Shown here in pieces: positions 49,620 to 59,629 of a stretch of DNA of 64,000 bases (its first letter is position 1; every line of letters begins with the position of its first letter). The position numbers and the translations under genes were made by a program. The stretch comes from Pelagibacteraceae bacterium. Its GTDB lineage: Bacteria; Pseudomonadota; Alphaproteobacteria; Pelagibacterales; Pelagibacteraceae. The notes beneath the pieces were generated by a model, which did not search any database, was not told the origin of the DNA, and saw only the letters and a list, made by a program, of their open reading frames with translations. Location: assembly GCA_008638205.1 (NCBI GenBank), contig VTPO01000001.1:1-64000 (forward strand), read 5' to 3'.

Positions 49620-50303
49620 TTAATCAGTCCAAAGAATATAGCCATTGCCCCGAACAGTTTGTAAATACTTTGGATTTTTTGGATCTGGCTCTATTTTTTG
49701 TCTTAATCTTGTAATCATAACATCGACAGCTCTTTCTTTTGTTAAATGAACTATTTTAGATATTTGTTCTCTATGAAAAATCTGTCCCACTGACAAAATC
49801 ATATTTTCTAAAAGAGATTTTTCCGCAGCATTTAGTTTTGTCTCACCAGATTTTGATTTGATGGACATTTTTTCTAAATCCACTTTTATATCTCCAAACT
49901 TTAGTATGGGATTTAAATTTTTATTTTTCTGAACTCTCTTGAGTATATTTTTTATTCTTAAAAGAAGCTCTTTGGGCTCAAATGGTTTAGGCAAGTAATC
50001 ATCAGCACCTGTCTCTAGTCCATAAATCCTATCAGAAGTGCCTCCCATTGCAGTAAGTAGGATGATAGGCTGATCACTACTTGTTTTGATTTCTTTTGTT
50101 AGCTCTAGCCCGTTTTGACCTGGCATCATAATATCTAAAATAATTAAATCAAATTTAATTAATTTTATTTTATTTTTTGCATCGTCAGAGTTTTTGGCAG
50201 TCGTCGTGTAGAAATTGTTACTTTGAAGATATTCTTTTGTGAGTTCTCTTATCCTATCATCATCATCTACAATTAAAATATGCTTTTTCTCATCTATTTT
50301 CAT
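49620..50303 (-). CDS. OmpR-family response regulator (PetR-like)
   Basis: 227 aa. Receiver domain with acidic DDDDR at the start, the phosphorylated aspartate in DLIILDIMMPG and the lysine in YLPKPFEP. The C-terminal winged helix has RAVDVMITRLRQKIEPDP and TVRGNGYIL. Its position directly after a MarR gene matches petP-petR, which in Rhodobacter capsulatus is needed for bc1 complex synthesis. Orthology is an inference. Confidence 0.93.
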   Translation of the reverse strand: MKIDEKKHILIVDDDDRIRELTKEYLQSNNFYTTTAKNSDDAKNKIKLIKFDLIILDIMMPGQNGLELTKEIKTSSDQPIILLTAMGGTSDRIYGLETGADDYLPKPFEPKELLLRIKNILKRVQKNKNLNPILKFGDIKVDLEKMSIKSKSGETKLNAAEKSLLENMILSVGQIFHREQISKIVHLTKERAVDVMITRLRQKIEPDPKNPKYLQTVRGNGYILWTD

Positions 50304-50741
50304 TTAATTATTAATAATTTTTTTTAATACTTTTTTAAAGTTAAGCACCTCTTGAGAATCACATTCTTTAAACGCTTTAAGTATCCTCTCTTTTTGAATA
50401 CTAAATATTTCTTCACTAATTTTCTCTCCTTTTTCTGTAAGATGGAGTAATCTTTGTCTACCATCAATCTTACCTTTGGACTGTGAAATAATTTTGTCTT
50501 TAATAAGCTCTTGTAACACACGACTTAAGCTTTGTTTTGTAATCTTTAATTTTTTGATTAAATCAGCAACTTTCATTCCAGGATTGGCATTCACAGTACA
50601 AATGAGTCTATGGTGTGCCCTACCAAAGGAATTTTTTTTCAAAATTTCATAAGGATCTGAGTAAGATTCTGTGTAAGCCTCCAACATTAATTCAATAATT
50701 TCCTTGATGTTGTTTTCTCTTAAATATAAAAAATCACTCAT
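50304..50741 (-). CDS. MarR-family transcriptional regulator (PetP-like)
   Basis: 145 aa winged-helix protein. The recognition region is MKVADLIKKLKITKQSLSRVLQELI, followed by the wing IISQSKGKIDGRQRLLHLTEKGE, both standard MarR features. It begins the regulator run, directly abutting the response regulator. An inverted repeat 14 bases before the ATG is its likely operator. Divergent from ilvE. Confidence 0.9.
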   Translation of the reverse strand: MSDFLYLRENNIKEIIELMLEAYTESYSDPYEILKKNSFGRAHHRLICTVNANPGMKVADLIKKLKITKQSLSRVLQELIKDKIISQSKGKIDGRQRLLHLTEKGEKISEEIFSIQKERILKAFKECDSQEVLNFKKVLKKIINN

Positions 50742-50755
50742 AATTTATTTATGTA

Positions 50756-50780
50756 GTCAGTATTGCTGACATATATTATA
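50756..50780. promoter_or_regulatory. Inverted repeat and minus-strand -10 between marR-type gene and ilvE
   Basis: GTCAG (50756-50760) and CTGAC (50766-50770) form a perfect 5-base repeat around a 5-base centre. On the minus strand a perfect TATAAT lies at 50775-50780, so the repeat covers the expected start point of the marR-type gene. That arrangement would let the MarR-type protein repress its own promoter and perhaps affect ilvE. Confidence 0.5.
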
Positions 50781-50813
50781 TTAGAATTAAAATTAATTGA
50801 AAACAATTTATAC

Positions 50814-51695
50814 ATGAGCAACATTCCCTACGATCAAATGACTGGAAAAATATGGCTTGATGGTAGTCTTGTTGACTGGAGCGAGGCAAAGCTGCATGTC
50901 CTAACCCATGGCCTTCACTATGGAAGCTCGGTTTTTGAAGGAGAGCGAGTATATGATGGTGAGATATTTAAATTAACTGAGCACAGTGAAAGACTTATTT
51001 ATTCTGCAAGTAGACTGGGTTTTGAAATACCTTATTCAATTGAGGAAATTAATTCATTTTGCAGAGAGGTTGTTAAAGTTCAAAAAATAGAAAATGGATA
51101 TGTAAGACCCATAGCATGGAGAGGTAGTGAGATGATGGCCGTGTCGGCACAAAATAATACTATTCATTTTGCTATAGCTGCTTGGGTATGGGGATCTTAT
51201 TTTGATCCAAAAATTAAATTGAATGGCATCAAATTGGATATTTCTAAATGGAAAAAGCCAGCTCCAGATTCCATACCATGGGATGCTAAAGCTGCTGGAA
51301 ATTATATGATTAATACACTATCCAAACATGAGGCTGAAAAAAATGGATTTAACGATTCTATGATGCTTGATTACCAGGGAAATATTGCTGAAGCCACTGG
51401 AGCGAATGTTTTTTTTGTTAATCAGGAGCAAACAGAGATTTATACACCTATTGCTGATAGCTTTTTAGACGGGATTACAAGAAGAACAGTTATTGAAATA
51501 GCAAAAAAATTAAAATTAAAAATTACTGAAAAAAAAATTAAGCCAGATGATTTAAAAAATTATACAGGTTGTTTTTTAACTGGATCTGCAGCAGAGGTAA
51601 CGCCTGTATCACAAATAGGAAAATATTCCTTTGAGGTTTTGGACATAATTGGAAAATTGTCAGATGAGTATCAATTGCTAGTGAGAAAAAAATAG
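50814..51695 (+). CDS. ilvE: Branched-chain amino acid aminotransferase
   Basis: PLP fold type IV transaminase, last step for valine, leucine and isoleucine. 293 aa from the ATG at 50814, chosen because MSNIPYDQMTGKIWLDG fits the family; the frame is open to 50763. The catalytic lysine is in WDAKAAGNYM, and the GDSx-like EATGANVFFV and FLTGSAAEVTPV segments follow. It stops four bases before pgsA on the facing strand. Confidence 0.94.
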   Translation: MSNIPYDQMTGKIWLDGSLVDWSEAKLHVLTHGLHYGSSVFEGERVYDGEIFKLTEHSERLIYSASRLGFEIPYSIEEINSFCREVVKVQKIENGYVRPIAWRGSEMMAVSAQNNTIHFAIAAWVWGSYFDPKIKLNGIKLDISKWKKPAPDSIPWDAKAAGNYMINTLSKHEAEKNGFNDSMMLDYQGNIAEATGANVFFVNQEQTEIYTPIADSFLDGITRRTVIEIAKKLKLKITEKKIKPDDLKNYTGCFLTGSAAEVTPVSQIGKYSFEVLDIIGKLSDEYQLLVRKK

Positions 51696-51699
51696 TTAC

Positions 51700-52260
51700 T
51701 TAATCAATTGCGTGAATTATTCCTTTTTTAATATACGAATATCCAGTAATTAAAGTTAGAAAAGCTGAGAACCAAAGCAAAGCAATTCCTATTTCAGATC
51801 CATAGTTAAAAAGCAATTTATCTCCAGAGGATCCGGTAAGCAAAACAGAAATAGCGAACATCTGAAAAAAAGTTTTTATTTTTGCCATATTGGATACTGG
51901 CATTTTTAATCTGAATTTTGCCAAGTACTCTCTTAAACCAGATACTAAAATTTCCCTAGAAATTATAATGATTGCAGCAATTACCTCTTGTCCTTCTATT
52001 TGTTTGCTTGAAACCAGAAGCACAAGGGCTGTAACAACAATAATTTTATCTGCAATAGGATCTAGCAACTCTCCAAGTTTAGACTGCTGCTTTAGCAATC
52101 TTGCAAAAAAACCATCTAAAAAATCAGTAAAACTTGCAAGAACAAAAATTGAAAAAGAGAGCCAATTACCCAAACTACCAGGAAGAAAAAATGCGAATAC
52201 TAGAAAGGGAACTAAAATTAAGCGTCCAATAGTTAGAATATTAGGTATTTTAAAAATCAT
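51700..52260 (-). CDS. pgsA: CDP-diacylglycerol-glycerol-3-phosphate phosphatidyltransferase
   Basis: Makes phosphatidylglycerol phosphate. 186 aa. The CDP-alcohol motif is complete as DGFFAR-x8-G-x3-D-x3-D (residues around 47-69, ending LLDPIADK). Four to five hydrophobic helices. Overlaps uvrC by 4 bases; a uvrC-pgsA pairing is common in proteobacteria. Confidence 0.94.
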   Translation of the reverse strand: MIFKIPNILTIGRLILVPFLVFAFFLPGSLGNWLSFSIFVLASFTDFLDGFFARLLKQQSKLGELLDPIADKIIVVTALVLLVSSKQIEGQEVIAAIIIISREILVSGLREYLAKFRLKMPVSNMAKIKTFFQMFAISVLLTGSSGDKLLFNYGSEIGIALLWFSAFLTLITGYSYIKKGIIHAID

Positions 52261-54107
52261 AAAAAATTCTTATTAAGATGAAAATAATTATATATTTTTT
52301 TTGCAATTAATTCACTAATTCCGTCCACTTTCTTCAAATCTTCAAGGCTAGCTCCTTCGATAGTTTTTGCCGAACCAAAGTGATTTAGCAATGTTTTTTT
52401 TCTATTGCGTCCGATTCCAGGTATCTCATCCAATGGAGATACCAAGAAAGATTTTTTTCTTTTTTTTCTATGAGTGAATATTGCAAATCTATGAGCCTCA
52501 TCCCTTAGTCTTTGCATAAAAAAAAGCAGTGGATTATTTTTTTCTAATTTAATTATTCTATTATTGTAGATGAAAGTTTCATTTCCATCATTTCTATTTT
52601 TTCCTTTAGCAATTGCAATAATTGCCAATTGGTGAAAACCTAATTGATCTAGTTTGCTTCTTACCACGGAATATTGACCCTTACCCCCATCAATAAGAAG
52701 AAGGTCAGGGACATTGTCACTTTCAGATTGCTTTACTAGTTTAGAAAATCTTCTTTCTATTACCTCATTCATCATACCGTAGTCATCACCAGGTTTAATA
52801 TTTTTATTTTTTATATCAAATTTTCTATATCTATTTTTTAAAAATCCTTCTTTGCCAAAGCTTACAAAGCTCCCAATAGCATTCGTTCCTTGAGTATGAC
52901 TGTTGTCATAAATTTCAATTAGAGTTGGAGCAAAACCTAAGTTAAACTTATCTCTAAGCAGTGTTAACGAATTGTTATTTTGGTCTGAGTCAAATATTTT
53001 TCTTTGTAAACTTTCTTTAGCATTTTTAACTGCCATGTTGATAATGGCTATCTCACTTTTTTTTTTCGGTATTTTAAAACTTATTTTTTTTTTATTTTTT
53101 ATCTCTAGAGCTTTTTGTAAAAGATCTAAATTCTTAGGCCTTATATTTAATACAATTTGTCTGGGTGGTATTTTGTTTTCATAAAATTGAGCTAAAAAAG
53201 CATCCATAACTTCAGATTCGGTATTTTCTAAATCGTGTTTGGGAAAAAAACACTGATTACCCCAGTTTTGTTTGGACCTATAAAAAAAAACTACAATACA
53301 TGAAATATTAGAACTTCTATAAGAAACCACAACATCAGCATCTATAAAATTATCTTTATTAATTTGTTGAGAGGATTGAATGTAAGTTAAGGATTTAATT
53401 CTATCTCTAAATATTGCTGCTTTTTCAAAATCAAGATTTTTGCTAGCCATTTCCATTTCTTTGGAAAATTTTTTTTGTATAGACCTTGATTTTCCATTTA
53501 AAAAATCAATACAGTTTTGAACAGATTTCTTGTAATTTATTTTTTCAATTTCATTCGTACAGGGAGCTGAGCATCTTTTAATTTGATATAGCATGCACGG
53601 GCGTGTCCTGTTTTTAAAAGTGTTATCATCACAAACTCTTATTTGAAAAACTTTTTGAAGCATTTTAATAGTCCAATTAGCTGAAGCAACAGAAGCAAAG
53701 GGGCCAAAATACAAGTCTTGATCGTTATGCTTACCTCTAAATTTCGTCAGTTGTGGCCAGGAATCGCTCATGCGTATTTGTATATAGGGAAAGGATTTGT
53801 CATCCTTTAGCAGGACATTGTATCTTGGTTTGAATTTTTTAATTAAGTTAGCCTCGAGGAGCAAAGCCTCTGACTCATTACTGGTAGTTATTATTTCCAA
53901 CTCTTTAATAGAGGAAATAAGCCGTTGAGTTCTAATCGCCAATCCAGAACTAGATGTATAGTTTTGAAGTCTCTTTGGAAGATTTTTTGCCTTACCAATA
54001 TAAATAATTTTATTTTTATTATCTAAAAATTTATAGATACCTGGGCTATTAGGAATATTTTTGATCTTTGATTTAACTAATAATTTACCACTTTCTAATA
54101 GATCCAT
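52257..54107 (-). CDS. uvrC: UvrABC excinuclease subunit C
   Basis: Makes both incisions in nucleotide excision repair. 616 aa. N-terminal GIY-YIG nuclease (SPGIYKFLDNKNKIIYIGKAKNL), a UVR domain near 205, the RNase H-like 5' nuclease (IEIYDNSHTQGTNAIGSFV) and C-terminal tandem helix-hairpin-helix (IPGIGRNRKKTLLNHFG). One base overlaps folB. Confidence 0.97.
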   Translation of the reverse strand: MDLLESGKLLVKSKIKNIPNSPGIYKFLDNKNKIIYIGKAKNLPKRLQNYTSSSGLAIRTQRLISSIKELEIITTSNESEALLLEANLIKKFKPRYNVLLKDDKSFPYIQIRMSDSWPQLTKFRGKHNDQDLYFGPFASVASANWTIKMLQKVFQIRVCDDNTFKNRTRPCMLYQIKRCSAPCTNEIEKINYKKSVQNCIDFLNGKSRSIQKKFSKEMEMASKNLDFEKAAIFRDRIKSLTYIQSSQQINKDNFIDADVVVSYRSSNISCIVVFFYRSKQNWGNQCFFPKHDLENTESEVMDAFLAQFYENKIPPRQIVLNIRPKNLDLLQKALEIKNKKKISFKIPKKKSEIAIINMAVKNAKESLQRKIFDSDQNNNSLTLLRDKFNLGFAPTLIEIYDNSHTQGTNAIGSFVSFGKEGFLKNRYRKFDIKNKNIKPGDDYGMMNEVIERRFSKLVKQSESDNVPDLLLIDGGKGQYSVVRSKLDQLGFHQLAIIAIAKGKNRNDGNETFIYNNRIIKLEKNNPLLFFMQRLRDEAHRFAIFTHRKKRKKSFLVSPLDEIPGIGRNRKKTLLNHFGSAKTIEGASLEDLKKVDGISELIAKKIYNYFHLNKNFL

Positions 54108-54520
54108 TACTTTTTACGCTTACTGATTTGAAATCCTACCGAAGCTCCTTTTTTTAAAATATCTAATTTTTCTATTTCCAGTTCAATAGCTGTAATTTTT
54201 TTATTTTTTAAAATATCTTTGACTATTAATTCTCCTAAAATTTCTAAAAAATTAATTTTTTTATCTAAAATGTTATTTATAATTCTGATGATGCCATCGT
54301 AGTCCACTATTGTATTTAGATTGTTATCATTAAATTTTATTTTACGATCAATCTCTAGTTTAATATTAAATTTCAATTTTTGTTTTTGGACCTTTTCTTT
54401 AGGGTAATATCCAAAAATTGTATTTATAATAAGATTTTTAATAAGAATTTTTTTGACAAGTTTTGAAGAGACGGGCTTCTCAACAAGTTGCATTGCTTTA
54501 TTGTTTTTGAGATTTTTCAT
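54107..54520 (-). CDS. folB: Dihydroneopterin aldolase FolB
   Basis: Folate pathway enzyme, 137 aa. The GYYPKEKVQKQKLKFNIKLEI segment and the DYDGIIRIINNIL and INFLEILGELIVKDIL helices match the FolB tunnelling fold; a late lysine (IEKLDILKK) is in the place of the catalytic lysine. A 24-residue N-terminal extension precedes the domain. It stands between a reductase gene and uvrC. Confidence 0.82.
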   Translation of the reverse strand: MKNLKNNKAMQLVEKPVSSKLVKKILIKNLIINTIFGYYPKEKVQKQKLKFNIKLEIDRKIKFNDNNLNTIVDYDGIIRIINNILDKKINFLEILGELIVKDILKNKKITAIELEIEKLDILKKGASVGFQISKRKK

Positions 54521-54523
54521 TTT

Positions 54524-55276
54524 CTATTCTTTTACATTGATAAGGTCTGGAGTTTTCCAGGCGAGATTTTGACCACTGTCTACTGGAACAGTTAATCCAG
54601 TAATAGAATCATTCCCTAAAATAAATTCTATTGTTTTACAAATATTAATGACTTTCGTTTGCTTTTTTAAAATTGTATTTTTAAATTGTTTTTCAAAATC
54701 TTTTTGGGATTGTCTTTTATTTTTCATCACTGGGCCAGGAGCTATTGCATTGACTCTAATTTTTGGAGCAAATTTCATAGCCAGCGTCTTGGTTAGCGTC
54801 TCTAGGCCAGCTTTACTAAGAGTATAAGATAAAAAATAGGGAGTTAGCTTGAAGATTCTTTGATCTATAATATTAATAATATTGCCCTGAATATTTTTTT
54901 TTTGGTTCGCAAATTCACCAGAAAGTATAGCGGGTGCTTTTAAGTTAACATCAAAGTGTGACTGCCACCTTTGATTGTTAAAATTTAAGATATCATCATT
55001 TTCAAAAATTGAAGCACAATTGATAAGGCAATCTATTGTTCCCATTTTTTTCTTTGCTACTTTTAATATCGATCTTGTCTCATTGGGCTTTGACAGGTCT
55101 CCCTTTACAATCATACACAGCACCCCCATAGAAATAATTTTCTTTTTAAGAGCAGTTGCCTCTTTTTTAGATTTATGAAAATGAATTACTATATTCCATC
55201 CTTTTTTTGCAAAAAAAATAGAGATTTCCTTTCCAATTCTTTGTGCCCCTCCAGTAATAAGGATATTTTTTTTCAT
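54524..55276 (-). CDS. Short-chain dehydrogenase, FolM/pteridine reductase-like
   Basis: NADPH-dependent Rossmann enzyme, 250 aa. The cofactor motif ITGGAQRIGKEISIFFAKKG includes the arginine seen in pteridine reductases (GGAxRIG). The catalytic Tyr and Lys are in FLSYTLSKAGLETL. Position next to folB suggests reduction of a dihydropterin or dihydrofolate. A general SDR role is not excluded. Confidence 0.8.
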   Translation of the reverse strand: MKKNILITGGAQRIGKEISIFFAKKGWNIVIHFHKSKKEATALKKKIISMGVLCMIVKGDLSKPNETRSILKVAKKKMGTIDCLINCASIFENDDILNFNNQRWQSHFDVNLKAPAILSGEFANQKKNIQGNIINIIDQRIFKLTPYFLSYTLSKAGLETLTKTLAMKFAPKIRVNAIAPGPVMKNKRQSQKDFEKQFKNTILKKQTKVINICKTIEFILGNDSITGLTVPVDSGQNLAWKTPDLINVKE

Positions 55277-57421
55277 TTATCTTTTTTTCTTTACTTTTGT
55301 GCCTGCTTTGCCCTGAGTTGATCTTCCATACAATGAGTTATTAGGTCCATATTTTTGTATACTTGAGTTAATAGCCAATCCTAAATCTGAATTTTCTAAT
55401 TTTTTTATTTCATCTCTTATTTTGGCAGCCTTTTCAAATTCTAGGTTGTCTGCTGAAATATGCATGTCTTTTTTCAGAGATTTTAAGTGTTTTTTTAAAT
55501 TACCACCAATTTCTATATTTTTTTCAACATTCAAGTAATCTTTTTCATAGACACTTTCGAGAATATCTCCAATTTCTTTCTGAATGCTTTGAGCTGTAAT
55601 ATTATTTTTTTTATTAAAAAGTTCCTGCTTTGACCTTCTTCTATCAGTTTCTTCAATCGCTTTTTTTATACTTTTAGTTTCTTTATCAGCATATAAAATA
55701 ACTTTTCCCTCTACATTTCTTGCTGCTCTACCAATTGTTTGTATTAACGAGGTTTCTGATCTCAGAAATCCTTCTTTGTCAGCATCTAGAATTGCTACTA
55801 ATGCGCATTCTGGAATATCCAAGCCTTCTCGTAATAGATTTATACCTACTAGAACATCAAAAACTCCTAGTCTCAAGTCTCTAATAATCTCAATTCTTTC
55901 CAGGGTATCAATTTCTGAATGCATGTATCTTACCTTAATTCCATTTTCATCTAAATATTCAGTAAGATCTTCAGCCATTTTTTTAGTTAATGTAGTTGCT
56001 AAAACTCTTTGTTTTTTTTTAACAATTTTTAAACATTCTGAAAGTAGGTCATCCACTTGATTTTTTGCAGGACGAATAAAAATGTCCGGGTCTGTTAATC
56101 CTGTGGGTCTGATAATTTGTTCTGCAAATACACCCTTTGACTGATCTAATTCCCAGTCTCCAGGAGTTGCTGAAACAAATATAGTTTCAGATCTCATCAT
56201 GTCCCATTCTTCAAATTTTAGGGGCCTGTTATCCATGCAGGAAGGTAACCTAAACCCATAGTCAGAAAGAGTTTTTTTTCTTGTATGGTCTCCTTTATAC
56301 ATTCCGTTAAGCTGAGGTACTGTCACATGACTTTCATCTACAAAAATAATTGCATTATCAGGTAAGTATTCAAATAATGTTGGTGGAGGCTCACCAGGAT
56401 TCCTACCTGATAGAAATCTTGAATAATTTTCAATACCTGAGCATGTTCCAGTAGCTTCAATCATTTCTAAATCAAATCTTGTTCTTTCATCTATTCTTTG
56501 TGCCTCGAGTAATTTATTTTCTCTTCTAAATTTTTTTAAAGTTGTAACAAGCTCTGCTTTAATTTCTTTTATGGCTTGCTGCACGGTTGGTCGGGGGGTT
56601 ATATAATGACTGTTAGCATAAATTTTTATAATATTTAAATCTTCCGTTTTATCTCCTGTCAAAGGATCAAACTCTTTTAAGCTTACTATCTTTTCATCAT
56701 CTAATGAAATTCGCCACGCTCTATCTTCCAAGTGAGATGGAAAAATTTCTATATTTTCTCCACGCACTCTAAATGACCCTCTGTAAAAATTTTGATCATT
56801 TCTTTTGTATTGCAATTCAACAAGACCTTTAATTATTTTTTCCCTATTATAAGAATTGTTTTTTTCAAACGTAAATGTCATTTTTGAGTAAGAATCAGGA
56901 GATCCTAAACCATAGATACAAGAAACACTTGCTACAATTATAACGTCATCTTTTTCAAATAAAGATCTAGTAGCTGAATGTCTCATTCTATCTATTTGTT
57001 CGTTGATCGCAGATTCTTTTTCAATAAATGTGTCGGATCTTGGTACATATGCTTCGGGTGTGTAATAATCATAATAAGAGACAAAATATTCAACCGCATT
57101 TTCATTAAAAAAACTTTTCATCTCACCGTACAGTTGAGCAGCTAATGTTTTGTTAGGAGCCAAGATTATTGCTGGCCTGTTAAGCTCTTCAATAATCTTT
57201 GCCATAGTGAATGTTTTTCCAGATCCAGTCACTCCAAGCAAAACTTGATTTTTTTGATTAGTGAGCAAGCCCTCACGAAGTTGTTTTATTGCGGTGGGTT
57301 GATCACCAGCTGGAGTGAATGATGAAGTTAGTTTAAATTTTTTTCCGCCTTCTAATTTTTTAAAAAAATTATCTTTTTTGTTGTTCGCTTCTGGAGTATT
57401 AACAGTTGATAATTTAGACAT
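55277..57421 (-). CDS. uvrB: UvrABC excinuclease subunit B
   Basis: Helicase-like damage-verifying subunit, 714 aa. Walker [14 protein letters not shown] near residue 65, the DNA-gripping hairpin [20 protein letters not shown] near 121, helicase motifs including [12 protein letters not shown], and a C-terminal UVR domain that binds UvrC. Divergent from aspC by 17 bases. UvrA is not in the window. Confidence 0.98.
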   Translation of the reverse strand: MSKLSTVNTPEANNKKDNFFKKLEGGKKFKLTSSFTPAGDQPTAIKQLREGLLTNQKNQVLLGVTGSGKTFTMAKIIEELNRPAIILAPNKTLAAQLYGEMKSFFNENAVEYFVSYYDYYTPEAYVPRSDTFIEKESAINEQIDRMRHSATRSLFEKDDVIIVASVSCIYGLGSPDSYSKMTFTFEKNNSYNREKIIKGLVELQYKRNDQNFYRGSFRVRGENIEIFPSHLEDRAWRISLDDEKIVSLKEFDPLTGDKTEDLNIIKIYANSHYITPRPTVQQAIKEIKAELVTTLKKFRRENKLLEAQRIDERTRFDLEMIEATGTCSGIENYSRFLSGRNPGEPPPTLFEYLPDNAIIFVDESHVTVPQLNGMYKGDHTRKKTLSDYGFRLPSCMDNRPLKFEEWDMMRSETIFVSATPGDWELDQSKGVFAEQIIRPTGLTDPDIFIRPAKNQVDDLLSECLKIVKKKQRVLATTLTKKMAEDLTEYLDENGIKVRYMHSEIDTLERIEIIRDLRLGVFDVLVGINLLREGLDIPECALVAILDADKEGFLRSETSLIQTIGRAARNVEGKVILYADKETKSIKKAIEETDRRRSKQELFNKKNNITAQSIQKEIGDILESVYEKDYLNVEKNIEIGGNLKKHLKSLKKDMHISADNLEFEKAAKIRDEIKKLENSDLGLAINSSIQKYGPNNSLYGRSTQGKAGTKVKKKR

Positions 57422-57438
57422 TTATTTAGAATATTTTA

Positions 57439-58638
57439 ATGAGCATACTATCAGGATCTTTATCTAGAATAAAACCATCTCCTACTATGGCTGTGGTTAA
57501 AAAAGCTACAGAATTAAAATCTGCTGGAAAAGACATAATATCATTGGGAGCAGGAGAGCCTGATTTTGATACTCCTGAAAATATTAAGCAGGCTGCTATT
57601 CAGGCCATCAAAGATGGAAGAACAAAATACACAGTAGTAGATGGCACTATTGAACTCAAAAGAGCTGTAATTGGAAAATTTAAAAGAGAAAATAACTTAA
57701 TTTATAACGAAAAGCAGGTGAGTGTTGGGGTCGGTGGCAAGCATGTTATTTTTAATGCAATTTTAGCAACCATCAATCCAGGAGATGAGGTTTTGATACC
57801 AGCTCCTTACTGGGTGTCCTATCCAGACATTGTATTATTAGCCGGAGGCACTCCTGTAATAGTTGAGTGTGAGGAAAGTGCTGACTTTAAAATTTTACCA
57901 GAACAAATAGAAAAGAATGTAACCAAAAATACCAAATGGATTATTTTAAATTCACCTTCTAATCCAACTGGATCAGTTTATTCGGAACAAGAGCTAAAAG
58001 CGATTGGAGGGGTTTTGAAAAAATTTCCAAACGTTTATATTATGTCTGACGATATTTATGAGCATGTTCTTTATACGAAAAATAATTTTTTTACCATTGC
58101 CCAGATTCCAGAATTGTTTTCTAGAACACTTACCATTAATGGATTGAGCAAATCATACGCCATGACAGGATGGAGAGTTGGCTATGCAGGTGGACCAGAG
58201 AATATCATTCAAGGCATTGCAAAAATTCAATCTCAATCTACAACTAATACATCATCTATAAGCCAAGCAGCTGCAGAAGAAGCTTTGAATGGAACGCAGG
58301 ACTTTATAAAAATACGATCAGATGCATTTAAAGAAAGAAGGGATTTTGTTGTAAAAAAACTTAATTCTATAAAAGGTCTTTCTTGTAAAAATCCAGAAGG
58401 TGCATTTTATGTTTTTCCTAGTTGTAAAAATTGCATTGGAAAAAAAGATGCCAATAAAAAAGAAATTATAAATGATACAGATTTTGTCACTTCGTTATTA
58501 GAAAACACAGGCGTGGCTGTTGTTCAAGGATCTGCTTTTGGAAAAGAAGGGTATTTTAGAATTTCTTACGCAACTTCTTTGAAGAACCTCTCTAAGGCCT
58601 TAGATAAAATCGAAGAGTATTGTAAGCAACTATCTTAG
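57439..58638 (+). CDS. aspC: Aspartate aminotransferase (class I)
   Basis: PLP enzyme, 399 aa, linking aspartate and 2-oxoglutarate. The catalytic lysine is in NGLSKSYAMTGWRVGYAGG, with LNSPSNPTGSVYS and the terminal arginine in YFRISYATS. The sequence is of the Ib subgroup, which often also acts on aromatic acids. Its stop codon shares bases with that of trxB. Confidence 0.92.
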   Translation: MSILSGSLSRIKPSPTMAVVKKATELKSAGKDIISLGAGEPDFDTPENIKQAAIQAIKDGRTKYTVVDGTIELKRAVIGKFKRENNLIYNEKQVSVGVGGKHVIFNAILATINPGDEVLIPAPYWVSYPDIVLLAGGTPVIVECEESADFKILPEQIEKNVTKNTKWIILNSPSNPTGSVYSEQELKAIGGVLKKFPNVYIMSDDIYEHVLYTKNNFFTIAQIPELFSRTLTINGLSKSYAMTGWRVGYAGGPENIIQGIAKIQSQSTTNTSSISQAAAEEALNGTQDFIKIRSDAFKERRDFVVKKLNSIKGLSCKNPEGAFYVFPSCKNCIGKKDANKKEIINDTDFVTSLLENTGVAVVQGSAFGKEGYFRISYATSLKNLSKALDKIEEYCKQLS

Positions 58639-59585
58639 TTTTTTTCAGATAATAATTTTTCTGCCTCTAAAGCTGCCATGCATCCCATACCCGCTGCAGT
58701 AACTGCTTGACGATATGTTTTGTCTTTTACATCTCCAGCTGCAAAAACTCCCTTGATGTTTGTTTTCGTAGAGTCTGAATCTGTGAGAATATATCCTTCG
58801 GCATCCATGTTAATTTGGTCTTTAAAAATTTTAGTTGCTGGATCATGACCAATTGCAACAAAAACACCATGAGTATCTAATTGTTTAGTACTTTTGTCTT
58901 TTGTGTTTTCGAGTAACACCCCCGTAACTCCTTTTGGGTTGTCAGTACCCAGTATTTCTTTTATTGCACTGTCCCAAATAATATCAATTTTTGGATGGGA
59001 AAGAATTTTTTGTTGCAAAAGCTTTTCTGCTCTTAAGCTATCTCGTCGATGAACCAATGTTACTTTAGATGCAAACTTGGTTAAAAATAAAGCCTCTTCA
59101 ACTGCCGCATTACCTCCGCCTACAACCATTACTTCTTTGTCTTTGTAAAAAAAACCATCGCATGTAGCGCACGCAGAAACTCCAAATCCTCTGAATTTAG
59201 TTTCACTTTCTAAATTAAGCCATCGAGCCTGTGCCCCTGTAGATATAATCACAGAATCTGCTGTGTATGCAGTTCCACTCTCTCCAATTAATGTAAATGG
59301 ATTGTTAGAAAAATTTACTTCTTTAATCATATCATTTTCAAAAATAGTACCGACGGCTTCAGCTTGTTTTCTCATTTCCTCCATGAGCCATGGTCCTTGT
59401 ATTACGTCTGAAAATCCCGGGTAGTTTTCTACATCTGTAGTAGTAGTCAATTGACCTCCAGGCTCCATTCCAGAAATGAGGATTGGTTTAAGCATGGCTC
59501 TAGCGGCATAAATTGCAGCAGTATACCCAGCCGGACCAGATCCTATAATCAATACTTTTGAATGTGACTCTTTATTTTGACTCAT
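58635..59585 (-). CDS. trxB: Thioredoxin reductase
   Basis: Flavoenzyme of 316 aa that reduces thioredoxin with NADPH. FAD motif VLIIGSGPAGYTAAIYAARA, the GGQLTTTTDVENYPGF segment, the redox pair CATC in SACATCDGFF, the NADPH motif VVGGGNAAVEEAL and GVFAAGDVKDKTYRQ. Divergent from the ELM1-like gene across 44 bases. Confidence 0.97.
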   Translation of the reverse strand: MSQNKESHSKVLIIGSGPAGYTAAIYAARAMLKPILISGMEPGGQLTTTTDVENYPGFSDVIQGPWLMEEMRKQAEAVGTIFENDMIKEVNFSNNPFTLIGESGTAYTADSVIISTGAQARWLNLESETKFRGFGVSACATCDGFFYKDKEVMVVGGGNAAVEEALFLTKFASKVTLVHRRDSLRAEKLLQQKILSHPKIDIIWDSAIKEILGTDNPKGVTGVLLENTKDKSTKQLDTHGVFVAIGHDPATKIFKDQINMDAEGYILTDSDSTKTNIKGVFAAGDVKDKTYRQAVTAAGMGCMAALEAEKLLSEKN

Positions 59586-59629
59586 TTATTAAGTTTATTA
59601 TCAGTAAAATTAATTTAGGTATATATGTC

